The notes below the pieces were generated by a model. It did not search any database. It was not told where the DNA came from and saw only the letters and a list, made by a program, of their open reading frames with translations. The position numbers were made by a program, and so were the translations under genes. A stretch of 64,000 nucleotides of DNA from Phytophthora quininea (taxonomy: Eukaryota; Oomycota; Peronosporomycetes; Peronosporales; Peronosporaceae): contig JAAVTG010000538.1 of the NCBI GenBank assembly GCA_011947345.1, forward strand, positions 620,001-684,000, read 5' to 3'. Within the stretch, counting starts at the first letter, position 1. Each line of letters starts with the position of its first letter. Below are positions 10,217 through 21,009 of this stretch, one piece after another.

Positions 10217-10630
10217 ATGTCGCTGCGTCGTCTCTTCGGGGGCCTGCGAGTGTCCACGCCGGCGGCGCGCCGCGGGCTGGAGGAGTTCTTCCCGATCCAG
10301 CAGGCGGCCGGCGAGGGCGCCAAGCCCAGCAGCCTCACGCAGATGCCCGCCAACGTGGGCGCCAAGCAGGTGGTCGTGGGCGGCGACTGGAAGGCCTGGA
10401 TGCTGCGCGAGAAGAGCACCGAGGACCTGCACAAGCTGTGGTTCGTGCTGCTCAAGGAGCGCAACGCGCTGCTGACGGAGCTGCACCAGTGCCGCGCCAA
10501 GAACGTGGCCATGCCCAACGCGTCGCGCCGCACCAAGGTCAAGAAGTCCATGGCGCGCATCAAGCTGGTGCTGCACGAGCGCAGCCAGATCTACAAGGCC
10601 AACCAGGCCAGCAAGCAGGAGCTACAGTAG
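10217..10630 (+). CDS. MRPL47: Mitochondrial ribosomal protein uL29m, copy 2
   Basis: Identical in translation to the 6325-6738 gene, including the basic N-terminal presequence and the WKAWML/EDLHKLW core. The flanking 9-bp repeat and 3' flank are also duplicated, so the presumed promoter came with the copy. This locus continues into unique 3' sequence and is probably the original. Confidence 0.9.
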   Translation: MSLRRLFGGLRVSTPAARRGLEEFFPIQQAAGEGAKPSSLTQMPANVGAKQVVVGGDWKAWMLREKSTEDLHKLWFVLLKERNALLTELHQCRAKNVAMPNASRRTKVKKSMARIKLVLHERSQIYKANQASKQELQ

Positions 10631-10814
10631 TGGATAAACGTAATCACATAGTGCTATGATACAGTAGATGCGTGGCTTTTGTTGTTGTGAGCGAAGTTGA
10701 CGGTTTCTAGTATTGCCAACAACAACAAAAACTCCATGTCAAGTAGGCCTTGTCGATGGGATACATGCAGCTCGAACAGCATTTAGCAGTGGCGGTGGCT
10801 TTGTCCATGAACTG

Positions 10815-12002
10815 CCGCAGCGGTGAAAAGAGAAAAAGAAAGAAGACCCGGTTTCTTCGTTGCGGCGGCGAAGTGGGGCTAAGGCAAGTTGTCAAGTGGG
10901 CCAACACCATGACGCTTGCATCGCGCAAGTTGGTTTGCATTCCGCTGCTTGCCTGTCGCTTCCACAACAGACGATGAGGAAGGTGGCAGCGTGTGCAATC
11001 AAAAACCAGTGAGATACAGACCACGTGCAGATGCAACACGCAACGCCAGACGAGAGAGACTTGAGTTTCGTCGGTGGAAGGGCAATGATTAAAACTTGAG
11101 GTTGTAGACGTCGATCCATTTTGCACCGCGGTGCCGCTGCATGCCTGGAAGGCAACAGCACTGGAGACCTTGGTCCAGTCGGTCCCAGTCGCTACAACAT
11201 ACGGAGCACCACAACGCCGCGCTCAGCGCCAAGGAGGATGAGCGCTGTAGATGACTAGTGATGCATCCACGGATCCTCTCAGCGAAATTGTCGACGAATT
11301 CCTGTCGACGAAGTGACCGGCTGCGGCGGTGGCACTGTTTTAGTCGCTTTTAGCCCGTACGTTGGCAGCAACAAATTTCATGACCACGAGAAGCAACCAA
11401 AGCAGTCACCTCGCACGGTCGCTAGAAAGCAGCACACCCAGTTGTCGGCGCTTGCAGCGAAAACGAAAACAATTTCTTGGCATGGAGCAGATCCGCTCGA
11501 TGCACCGTGGAGCGGCCTGCACGTTCCGCTAGTCCAATCCTCGACGACAAGCTCTTCGCGTCACTTCCAACACGGACAAGAACTTGGCGTTAATCAACGC
11601 GCACGGTCTCTGCAAGTGAAATTAAAGCTTCGTGTGCTTGCAGCTCCAGCCTTGATCAGCAACCGTCTCGTTATACAGCCCCCAGAGCCCTTAAAGTCGA
11701 GCATATAGCACGACATCAAGCTTTAAAAGCTCGTGCAGCTCTGCCAGCAGCGACAGAATTCCATGACAACACGGTTATATGATCGACCTCGCTACGAGAG
11801 ACTTGCTTTTTCGTCGCCATGACGAAGATGCGCCGGCACACCACTCGGCCGCATGAATGCCCGAGGGTTCTGTTTCGTGCAGCACCTCGCCACGGACGGT
11901 GCAGGTCTCGGTCTCCCATCCCTCCCAACCGTCTTGGTTCGTTGACGTGTTGCCCCTGGAGAGGTGAGACTATCTCAAGGACCTTGGGCCCGACCCACTC
12001 AC
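10815..12002. other. Intergenic sequence upstream of the peptide transporter
   Basis: About 1.2 kb with no recognisable gene. Short frames on both strands (10707-11126 minus, 11313-11708 plus) lack family features. Confidence 0.5.
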
Positions 12003-12018
12003 TCACTTCTCGATTTGC
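12003..12018 (+). promoter_or_regulatory. Oomycete initiator plus flanking element (PTR gene)
   Basis: TCACTTC fits the oomycete initiator YCAYTYY, and ATTTGC a few bases later fits the flanking promoter element core (WTTTNC). The pair lies 17-23 nt before ATG 12026, the usual short leader, and supports that ATG over the in-frame one at 11819. Confidence 0.65.
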
Positions 12019-12025
12019 GTCCGCG

Positions 12026-13865
12026 ATGCCGAGCACCACGTCCAAGATCAAGTCCCCGGCGCTCGACTCGCCTGGCGCCGCCTACGCCAACGTTTGGGAT
12101 GAACGTCCGCGCAAGTACAAGAGCGTGCTGTTCCAAGTGTGCGTCTTCATCCTCATGATGGAGCTGTCCGAGCGACTGAGCTACTACGGCATCAACCAAG
12201 GTCTCAAGAACTTCATGCAGAAAATCGGTTGGAGTTTGGTGTCTGCCAGCGCCTTGAAAAGCACCTGGACCTCCATCTGCTACATCACGCCGCTGTTCGG
12301 TGCCTACCTGGCCGACGAAAAGTGGGGTCGCTTCCGTACGATCCTCACCTTCGGTATTTGGTACTGCGTCGGCGACTTCCTCGTGGCTATCGCCGCCCAC
12401 CCGGACATCATGACCGAGAAAGCAGTGGTGAATCCCATCTTCGTCATCGGTCTCTTCGTCGGCATCGGTATCGGTACGGGAGCCATCAAGTCCAACGTCA
12501 TCACGTTCGGCGCCGACCAGTTCGACCCCAACGACCCGAGTGAAGTCCACCAGAAGGCGACGTACTTCTCGTACTTCTACTTCTGCATCAACTTCGGCGC
12601 GGCGTTCTCGTACGGATACCTGTCTGTGCTGTGCGTGGAAGGCTCGGCTCAGATCCCAGTCGAGTACGGCTACTTTGCCACGTACATGATCTGCGCCGGC
12701 GTCATGGCGGTGGCCATCATCTTCTTCATTGCTGGGTCTCCTCGGTACGTGCACATGCCGCCCAAGGACCGTGCCATTTCGACGTTACTGAGTCTGCTGC
12801 GCAAGAGCGCTCGATCATCGCGTCGCGGTGCCATCGTGGTCGCGGGGGCTCTGCTGCTCTTCTTCTCGCTGTTTGTGAACGTTGCCTCAGCCTTCAGTGC
12901 TGACGCTGGTCGTGTCGGTGAGGCGCTTTCGTACGTGGCTGCCGTTATGGTGCTCATCGGAGTTGTTTGCTGGGTATACGCCGGATACGATCAGTCCTTC
13001 CTGGACGAGATGAAGCAGAGTCAGGGAGGCGAGTTCGACGACACCCGCGTAGACGGCTACAAGAAGCTCGTGAGCACGCTGCCCTTCGCGGCCTTCACCA
13101 TTATCTGGCAGTGCGCGTACGACCAGACGGACGCCAACTTCCAGTCGATCACGCAGCAATGTGATCTCCGTCTCGACACGAGCGACCCGGACAGCGACCA
13201 GATCCCCGGCGCCATGCTCGGTGTGTTCGACCCCATCTTCATCGTCATCTGCATCCCCCTCCTGACTCGATCGTCTACCCGCTGTACGAAAAGCGCTTCG
13301 GCAAGCCTCCCAGTCACTTTGGTCGTGTGTCGGCGGGTCTTATTGTGGCTGCCGTCGGCATCTTCTGGTCCGGCATCTTCGAGGTGATCCGACGCAATGC
13401 CGGAGCTCTGCAGGACGCCAACGGCGACCCGATCCTGGACGGCGGCAGCAGCCAGCCCATGAACGACATCTCCTGGGCTGCGGCCATCCCCAACTATGTC
13501 TTCATCGCCATGGCCGAGTGCCTCATCAACGTGACGGCTTACGACGTCTTCTATTCGTCGGTGCCGCTCGGTCTCAAGAGTACCTCCCAGGAGTCAACCT
13601 CTTCATGACGTCCGTGGGCAGCGTCATGACGTCCGTCTTCACCGTCATGTTCTCGCCCTACCTGCCGACTGACGACCTGAACGACGGCAACCTCGAGTAC
13701 ATGTTCTTCACCGTAGGCGCCGTCAGCGTCGTCAACTTCTTGGCCTTCTTCTACACCATGAAGAAGATGAACTTCGGCATGTCCAGCAGCGTCAGCGACG
13801 ACGAGTTCGACCTCGAAGGCAAAGAGTCCGTCGCCTCACGCCACAGCGTCGCCGCGTCCAAGTAA
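12026..13865 (+). CDS. POT/PTR-family proton-coupled peptide transporter
   Basis: A 613-residue multi-spanning membrane protein of the proton-dependent oligopeptide transporter family. It has the N-terminal MMELSERLSYYGIN signature, the GAYLADEKWGR loop after the second hydrophobic segment, and the FYFCINFGAAF segment (the FYxxINxG motif), with about a dozen hydrophobic segments. It would import di/tripeptides or nitrate-like substrates with protons at the plasma membrane. Two breaks interrupt the frame: one base is missing in a C run at 13261-13264, and one near 13588-13593 (before VNLFMTSVGS). Restoring frame at each gives continuous family similarity to the acidic Ser-rich tail. No intron signals lie at either site, so sequencing error is likelier than a dead gene. 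Convergent with PRP38, 96 bp apart. Confidence 0.88.
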
Positions 13866-13961
13866 CTGAACCACAAGTCTTGTCGCCACCGTCAACGGAT
13901 TAATCCCTAGTAGTCTACTGTCAATATCAACCATCATTTGCACCGAATCCGTCTACTTTAC

Positions 13962-14555
13962 TCACTCATCGTCACTATCGCTGTCACTGTCGGCGTCCAG
14001 CTCGTCCTCCAGCACGCTCTTCCTCTTTGGGAGGCCCTCTGTCCGTTCCAGCACCTCCCTGTCCACCAGTCTGGGCAAAGCCAAGTCCAGATAGAACTCC
14101 TCGGTCAATAGAGCGTCCGCCACCTCGTCCACGTGGGTCAGCTCCCAGCCCATGACGCAGCGCTTGCGGATCTTACGGTAGTCGCTCAGTAGCGGCTCCA
14201 ATTGCTTGTAGACGTCCAGAGACGTCCCCACCAGTCGCAAGTAGACGGCCCCCAGCAGTGTCACGTACTTGTAGTCCTCGTTTTGGATGAACTGAGCCAC
14301 CACCTCCAGCTCTGGCTGCAGCTGCAGCATCTTGAGCAGCAGACACAGAAAGCGCGTGGGCTGCTGGTTGCCACCGAAGGTGCCGCCGAAGTCCTCGAGC
14401 TCCACGGCCTTGTCCACCAGCGTCTCGGCCGTCAGTCCGAAGCACTGCTCCTTCCAGTAGACGCTGGCGTAGATGCGGTTGCGCATGATCTTCTCCACCA
14501 GCGACTGCGGGTTCACGCCATGCACGCTCTGCGCAGTCAGGTCGGTGGCGTTCAT
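13962..14555 (-). CDS. PRPF38A: Pre-mRNA-splicing factor 38 (PRP38)
   Basis: The 197-codon frame matches PRP38 along its whole length: the N-terminal SVHGVNPQSLVEKIMRNRIY, FGGTFGGNQQPTRFLCL and the EDYKYVTLLGAVYLRL block, followed by DYRKIRKR. PRP38 is a tri-snRNP component needed for spliceosome activation in the nucleus. The tail is short and acidic (DSDSDSDDE), as in PRPF38A rather than the RS-rich PRPF38B. ATG 14555 is chosen because homologs begin close to it and an initiator lies 13-19 nt upstream. Single exon, intact. Confidence 0.95.
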   Translation of the reverse strand: MNATDLTAQSVHGVNPQSLVEKIMRNRIYASVYWKEQCFGLTAETLVDKAVELEDFGGTFGGNQQPTRFLCLLLKMLQLQPELEVVAQFIQNEDYKYVTLLGAVYLRLVGTSLDVYKQLEPLLSDYRKIRKRCVMGWELTHVDEVADALLTEEFYLDLALPRLVDREVLERTEGLPKRKSVLEDELDADSDSDSDDE

Positions 14556-14567
14556 GGTCCCCAGCCG

Positions 14568-14574
14568 AAAATGA
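14568..14574 (-). promoter_or_regulatory. Initiator-like element of PRP38
   Basis: On the minus strand TCATTTT matches the oomycete initiator YCAYTYY about 13-19 nt upstream of the PRP38 start codon. Confidence 0.55.
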
Positions 14575-15316
14575 AGCAACGGACATGTGACAGAGGTTGG
14601 TACTTAATTTTCCGGTATTTAGGACTTATTCGTAGACTCCGTCCAATGCAGTAGTCTCAACGGAAATGTCCAAAGATTGTGTTATTTTGTTGTTGTATCT
14701 CAACAGGTAAGGTGACGTTCGTACATTTGAGCGTCAGTTCAAAGGTATTTTACAGTGAAGATGCAAGCTCAAAACACAAGTAGCTTCTACTCGTCATCGG
14801 CAAAGTCGACTCGGTTGGAATTCAATGGAGATCGAAGGTCGATTGGGGTGAGAACACTCAGAAGGCGTTCTCTAGGTCCGCCATAAATTCGACCTTTGCC
14901 TTGCGCACCAACCCAATGTATCAAGGCGGATATGGAACTGACTCAGGAATACTCTTTTCGTCCTGTAAAGGATGGTCAATGAAGGGTCCGAGGAACTGCG
15001 GGGCAAAAACAAACAGCTTTAAAATGTTTCGGTGAGTTCCTGGATGACATGGGTGAGAGCTCGATTGATGCAATTGCTCAATCACTATCCACTCCTCGTG
15101 CTACACCTAGGCAGAATTTCTACTCGTTGCTAATTGTGTTCTGTGTTTTCCTACAAACTAAGACTAGTGTTTGCAGGAGTCTTCGGCCAAAGCCACCGCC
15201 GTTGGCTGTGTCCCAAGAGGTGAATCCATTTCGTAAGAATTATTCTCGAACGGCCAGAAGATCTTCCTCTTAAGGTAGTTCTACATCAAGCTCTTGACGC
15301 AGTACGAATGCCCACT
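14575..15316. other. Intergenic sequence between PRP38 and palindrome 2
   Basis: About 740 bp with no recognisable gene. A 74-codon plus-strand frame (15049-15273) has no recognisable features. Unique sequence ends at 15316, where the palindrome arm begins. Confidence 0.5.
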
Positions 15317-16608
15317 TCCTGGCAAGAGACGTCGAATTTGCACACTGGTTGATGCCAAACCACGTGCCTAGAGGTTTCTGCGATGGATCGAGTCGTGCAA
15401 GAGCTACTGGAACTTTCGCACAGAGTTTAAAAGAAGCGAGTTATCAAGGCCACCTTACGATGGTGCAAGAATTGATCCCACGATTGGAATCGCTGGGATA
15501 CTCCGAGCATCCGATGCCATGGACATGGCAGCAATGGGAGATGCCGTTGAAGTGATCCAGTGGCTATACGATCAACACTACGAGGCTAACCTTTTCCAGA
15601 CAGGTACATTCCGCCTCACCATGGCCACGGCAGTCGAGGACGGGTCAATTGACGTCATCAGATATCTACGTCGTATCGCGGCGGAAGTACAAGACGGAAG
15701 TACAAGAGGATAACGAGCTTCGGGAGTGGACAAGTAAAGGAATTAACGCAGTCGCCATTGATGGTCACTTTGAAGTGCTCAAGTGGTTGCATGTCCACCT
15801 TTCGCAGAAATGCACACCAGAAGTGATGGATCAAGTTGCAACGATGACGCTCAAGGACATTCAAGCATTGTACATTCCGCCGTATTATGGTTGGGCCATT
15901 TCTGAGAGGGCCTTTTTCAGAAGACAGACAAAGATCCTCAGCTATCTCAAAGACAGTTTCGCCATCAGCTGTACATCCAAAGCCATGGACGTTGCTGCTG
16001 CAAATGGGAACATGAGAATGCTGCGCTGGTTGCATGGAAATATGGACGCTGGCTGCACGACAAATGCCATGAATGTCGCTGCGAGACTTGGTCGCCTGGA
16101 TATCATCGTGTGGCTTCGTACGAATCGGTCGGAAGGATGCACGTCGAATGCTTTCACGGGAGCGGCTGCGAGCGGCCATTTTAAGGTGGTCAAGTGGCTT
16201 TACAAACATGACCCTGACAAGTACACCACTCGAACCCTGGTAGCAGCAGCTGAAAGGGGACACTTGAAAGTGGTCAAGTGGCTGGAAGCGCATTGCCCTG
16301 GTGGGAACCCGACGACAGCTCTGGAGGCAGCCACAGGTTTTGGATCGGGGTCGCTCAATTTGCCAGTGGTTCGATGGCTCTGGCCAAAATGCGCTGGGAT
16401 CGACATGATGTCGTTGATTGAAGAAGCAGTGGAATCGCTCCAGTTTGAGGTGGCGACTTTCCTCCACTCGCACTGTTCAGACCACGAGCACAGTGAAGAG
16501 GAAGTGGAAAAACTCCGAGAAGACCTCGACAGCAACACACAAACGCGTTCCGCATGCCAGTTCATTCAGGAATGGGTCAACGAAACTTGTTTGTTGCCGA
16601 CGGAGTGA
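15317..16608 (+). pseudogene. Ankyrin-repeat protein, 5'-truncated and frameshifted (left)
   Basis: Carries many degenerate ankyrin units (for example VLKWLHVH, MLRWLHGN, IIVWLRTN, VVKWLYKH), spaced about 33 residues apart. The 5' third is missing because the palindrome arm starts at 15317. Two lesions follow: a 4-bp deletion near 15510 private to this copy, and a 13-bp tandem duplication of cggaagtacaaga at about 15690-15716 that shifts frame and is shared with the right arm. Downstream the frame runs open to a TGA at 16606-16608. Confidence 0.85.
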
Positions 16609-16794
16609 GCGACAGATGAAATGAAACTATCCGTCTGTCCATCGCATGTTTTCCGAGTGATGAACACGCTGAATAACTGCTACCGTAGAGATAACAGTTC
16701 ACTCAGCCTGTCCAAATAACACTGCAACACGTGATTGCTGGCACAGATTTGAATGGCTCAAATCACGTGACCTGACCATTCGAGTATTTGCACG
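16609..16794. other. Short intergenic gap between ankyrin pseudogene and M96-like gene
   Basis: Contains two cacgtga-type E-box-like sites, at about 16729-16735 and 16764-16770, upstream of the M96-like start. Mirrored in the right arm. Confidence 0.4.
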
Positions 16795-18077
16795 ATGGCC
16801 GACGAGGTGCCTGACAAGGACTTCTTGACCACTCTGTCGAGGTTTCTGGAGGAATGCACAGGCCCAGACGAGCTGCAGGTGGAAGCTGGAGGGGGTAACC
16901 TTTTACCCGAGGACTTCGTGGCGGCTGGTAGTCCTTTGAGTGAACATTCTCGGTCTGCTAAACGATCCACTACGAGGAGGAAGCGATTGAGTGAGGAAGA
17001 GCGCGAACTTCGGGCAAAGCTGGCGTCTCAGAAGAGACAGCTCAAGTATCGACGGAAGCTCAAAGACGAGAAAAAGGAATTGCAAGACGAAGAGAAAAAG
17101 TTGGTGATGAAAATATTGAAACTCCAACAGCCAAAGCAGCCTCCTCAAATATATCTGGAGGATACCGAAGGTGCTTCAGGGTGGAGGAAATTCGCCATGA
17201 AGCAAATCCAGCGTCGACTTGCTGCCGAAGCTCAGAATCGACAGCTTCACAACGCTGTGATTGAGGAAGAAAAAGAGTTACGGAGCTTGGAGAAATGATC
17301 AAACAGAGGGTGGGCCAGTTGGAAGCAACGGACGTAGTGAGCATGCAGGAGAACGATTTTCGCTTCAATGCAGAAGAAGTCGTGCTCTTTGAGGAGTATC
17401 TCCAGGAATTGGACGTACTGTACGCGAAGACGAACGAGGCTTTCAGCAGTACGAACATCGACAACATTTCACAAACGTCCTACGGGCCGATCAAAGAGTT
17501 CAGCGACTCGGACTTGGAGCGTTTTGAGAACACGAACGTGGTATTTATCCCAGGCGCCTTTGATCGCACGAGTGTAACGATGTGGGAGGCGTTCACGCGT
17601 ATTCACCGCCAGGGAGGTCGACTTCAATACAATGGTGTGACCGATCCAGCCAACGTTGTTGCTGTCAGGTATCGGATCCCGTACCCGAGGCACTCGCCCA
17701 ACCCGATGAATATGACCAACTACTACGTGGTGCGCAGATACGTCGAAACCGATCGAGTGGTGCTCGTCTGGAAGTCTCTGATTGAAGGAGAGGGGGAATA
17801 TATTGGTCTGCATGCCGACGAAACCGGGTGGTGTGTGCTCCGTCCCGCGAATGAAACGAGCGAGGGCATCCCGCAGACGAAAATGCAGGTATACTTGCAG
17901 TTCGTCCCGATAAATATTGGTGGTGGAGTCGCGGTCGGGGACCAACAACACAAGAAAACATTCATGAAGCAGGTGATCGAATCGGACGAAGAGGAAGGAC
18001 TGGAAATCACACGCTTGATGGAAGATCTGCTACTTGACGACTCGCTTGACAAGACAGATCGCGTGCAGTATGGATAA
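16795..18077 (+). CDS. M96-like protein: basic coiled coil plus START-like domain (left)
   Basis: N-terminal half: an acidic start (MADEVPDKDFL), then a basic, bZIP-like segment (KKRLSEEERELRAKL through KLKDEKKELQDEEKK) and WRKFAMKQIQRRLAAEAQNRQL. This last segment is the conserved W..A..QL..R...E..NR.L signature of the oomycete M96 mating-specific family. C-terminal half: START-like, with MWEAFTRIHRQ, YVVRRYVETDRVVLVWKS and GWCVLRP. One base is missing in an A run at 17293-17295, so the first half stops exactly where the second begins; both arms share this. Family members were first found through a mating-induced transcript. A transcription-linked or lipid-sensing role is inference. Upstream gap only 186 bp. 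Confidence 0.7.
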
Positions 18078-18849
18078 TCTCGAATGGTGTTGATAGTTTT
18101 CTTATTCAAACGAAAATTATTGTATCCACTCTCTAAGAGGAGCTGCTTTTGGATTTGAGTCGCTCAACTATTCTGGGTGTCCATCGGGGTTGGATGCCGC
18201 AGCTAAAGCTGGTGGAGAAGTGAAAGCGACTACATGGCTGGATATTCACTCGCTGACAAGTATCGGTCGTCGGCTGGAAGTAAATTGTGCTCCAGTACAC
18301 ATTATTGAGTCCTCAATCTTTCAAGTGACTCGAGTACTGCTGAAGAATTGGTCGCGTTGCAACTGCAGGTCGTCATTGTGCAATTCCCGGACGCACAGCA
18401 CGGCGCGTCCGCTTTCTCAAAAGTGACGGACGACATACGGTCTCAATCGGGTAGTGATCACGTGCTTCGTCAAGGAATGAACACTCGAACCAGTAAACCA
18501 ATAACCGCAGCACCAATTGCGAACTGCAGCGCCTTCACTCAAAGTACGTGGCTGTATCGATCGCTCTGAGCAGCGATAGTCAGAGGTTTTAACGCTCTAT
18601 GGGCGTCGCCTTGGTGTCCACCGCGTGGTAGGTGCTGGTCGTTCCAAGTGCTCACCTTCTAACACGTGATTCCAATCTCGTGCTCTTTGCCGTAAGCTGT
18701 GCGAGAGAGGTGAGTGAAACCCACGGGGCCATTCCAGTTTTCGCGGTCTCGAGCACACAAGTCTTCACGATGACCCACGATTTACCGGGTTAGCTGTTCC
18801 TGGCCAAACTGTCGGGCTTTCTGGACGAATGACTGAATCCCAAGGATTT
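18078..18849. other. Intergenic sequence between M96-like gene and its paralogue (left)
   Basis: No gene recognised; only short frames at 18190-18426 and 18348-18569. Mirrored at 22136-22914. Confidence 0.5.
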
Positions 18850-20075
18850 ATGATCTGAGCTGGACTTGTACGACGAAAGGGCCACCCTTTACCTGTCCGT
18901 GATGGTCATCCAAGCAGGAAGAATACTGTCTGACGAAGACCGAGAAGTTCAAACAAGGAGGCGACTCGCAAGCGACAGCAGAAGTTCCGTCGGAAGATCA
19001 AGGACGAGAAGTAAGCACTCCAACAAGGAGAAACCAAGCTGCTGGCGGAGATCGTCGAGCTCAAGCAGGGAAAGCAGAAAGCCCAGATTCCTTCGGAGAG
19101 CAGCCAAGATGCTTCAGGATGGAGGAAGTTCGCCATGCAGCAGATCGAGCGACGCCTCGCTACCGAAGCAAGAAATCGGCAGCTTCGGGATGCTATAAGT
19201 GAAGAAGAAGAAGAAGCGATTTCGGAGCTCAAAGAAATGGTTGAGCAACAGGGTAAACAATTTGGAAACTATGAAAGCAGTGACCATTTCGGAGAACGAC
19301 TTTTGCATCAACCCGGAAGAAATCGTGCTCTTTGAAGAATTTCTCCAAGAGATGGGCGTATTGTACCCGAAGACGGACGAAGCTTTCGGCACCACGGATA
19401 TCGACAACATTTCACAAACGTCCTACGGCCCAATAAAGGAATTCGGAGACTCGGAACTGGTCCATTTCAAAACACGAGCGTGGTGTTCATCCCAAGCGAC
19501 TATGCGATAGTTCGAGTCGAAGACTGCACGTGACGAACACGCCGCGAGTACAACGATGTGGGAGGCGTTCACGCGTATTCACCGACAGAGCGGCCGATTG
19601 CAGTACCGCGGCGCGCCTGATCCAGACAACATTGTTGCTGTCAAGTGCCGCTCAAAGTACCCGAAAGGGATGCTCAACCCGCTAGTGATAATGAACTACT
19701 TTGTCGTGCGCAGATACGTCGAAACCGATCGAGTGGTGCTCGTCTGGAGGTCGCTGATCAAAGGTGAGGGAAAACATCTAGGCCTGCATGCTAACGAAAC
19801 CGGGTGGTGTGTGTTCCGTCCCGCGGGTGCAACGAGCGATGGGACTCCGCAGACCAAGATGTAGACGCTGATACGGTTCATCCCGATGGATATTGGCGGA
19901 GAAGTCGTGGACCAACAACACACCGACACTTTCATGAAGCAAGTGATCGTGACGGACGAAGAGGAAGGACTGGAGGTCACTCGCTTGATGGAGGAGACGA
20001 CTCGCTTGACGAGACGGACACCGCCAGCGACTACTGTTGAGCGAGCCGCAGCCATACCAGTAACAAATCCTTGAA
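18850..20075 (+). pseudogene. M96-like paralogue, decayed (left)
   Basis: Tandem paralogue of the 16795-18077 gene. Recognisable pieces, in order, are WRKFAMQQIERRLATEARNR, VLFEEFLQEMGVLYPKTDEAF and MWEAFTRIHRQSGRLQY, then YFVVRRYVETDRVVLVWRS. The pieces fall in different frames and stop codons lie between them (for example TAA after the basic segment near 19010 and TAG at 19863). The inner palindrome boundary (19984) cuts its 3' end; beyond it the sequence is unique. Confidence 0.82.
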
Positions 20076-20183
20076 GTTGGCGGCAGCATAAGTCGATGTG
20101 CTGCAGCATATTCGTCGACAACACTCTCCTTCTCAATGCATCAATATTACAGTACTCAGGTTTCTCTTGTCCCCCCACACCTT

Positions 20184-20793
20184 TCACCGCGTGGTGGGTA
20201 GAATTGTGTCGATCTCCTCTTGGGAGATGCCTGCGTCTTTGAGTCTCTTGCGAGCCAGCGCCGTCTCTTCGGCCACTTTGACTCGTTTCAGGTCCCTCGC
20301 CACTTCCACCTCGAGCTCGGCCTTCTGCACCTCCGCCTCGGCCTTCCTCTTCTTGAGCTGCAGCGTATCAGCCTCCTGGCTGATCTGGTCGTGCATCAGG
20401 TCCTTCACCTGCTTGTCCAGCTTGGTCAGAGCGTCGTCCAGCGTCTTCATCCAGCCGATCATGGCCACGAGTCGCTCCGAGCCTGGCACGGTGCTGGGCA
20501 TGGTGCTGGAGGATTTCCTGCGTGTTTTGGGTCGTGCTTTGAGCACTCTGGTGGGACGGAGCCCACTCAGGGATCGTCAGCTCGGCCTTGGCCTTCTTCT
20601 GCTTGTCCCTGTTGGTGGGCGTGTCCTCCAGCACGTTCTCCTGCTGGATCCACTCGTCCCAGTTGTCCGTCCACTCGGAGAAGTGCACGAAGTAGCGCGT
20701 CTTGTCGCCCGAGGCGTCCACCTTGAGCACCACGGCGTCGAACAGCAGCAGGTCGTAGTACACGAGCACCGAGTCGCCCTCCTTGATTGCCAT
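20184..20793 (-). CDS. Chromo-barrel (MRG-type) protein with coiled-coil tail, frame-broken
   Basis: Lies alone in the 1 kb spacer of palindrome 2. Residues 1-75 form a chromo-barrel/tudor-knot module: EGDSVLVYYDLLLFDAVVLKV, then YFVHFSEWTDNWDEWIQ and NVLEDTPTNRDKQ, closely matching the MRG15-like protein at 37490. After about residue 85 the frame breaks near 20548-20558 and continues in another frame as a basic linker and a long charged coiled coil ending DAGISQEEIDTIL. No MRG domain follows. The module binds methylated histone tails in MRG15/Eaf3 and MSL3; a chromatin role is inferred. One missing base explains the break. Confidence 0.68.
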
Positions 20794-21009
20794 TCCGACT
20801 ATAGCGACGGCATTGATGAGTCCGGAAATAACGTTACTTCACATAGACAGCTGAAGTAGCTTGTTGTCTTTGTGTTCTTGCATGTCAATCGACACTCTGG
20901 TTGAATACATGCACTCATTCATGTCAATTGATCAGTTCCATGTCGGTAGATTATTTATTAGCTCAACAAATTCGACCATATTATCTATACTGCGCACGAT
21001 TCTTGTCAG

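Larger units (their letters stand above)
9816..10814. repeat. Direct duplication with MRPL47, copy 2
   Basis: Second copy of the 5924-6922 unit. Here the 3' flank continues into unique sequence after 10814, whereas copy 1 is cut and joined to the palindrome arm. This copy therefore probably sits in the ancestral context. Confidence 0.93.
15317..19984. repeat. Palindrome 2, left arm
   Basis: A 4.67 kb block matched in reverse complement at 21010-25675. Paired positions sum to 40992 over most of the length and drift by about 2 near the inner end because of small indels, mostly in homopolymers. It contains an ankyrin pseudogene, an M96-like gene and a decayed M96-like paralogue. Confidence 0.95.

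Noticed and set aside
11999..12754. 251-codon minus-strand frame
   Set aside because: Antisense of the peptide transporter, whose membrane segments and family motifs are clear on the plus strand.
20098..20859. 253-codon plus-strand open frame opposite the chromo-barrel gene
   Set aside because: It is the antisense of a recognised domain and has low-complexity Leu/Ser/Val composition.
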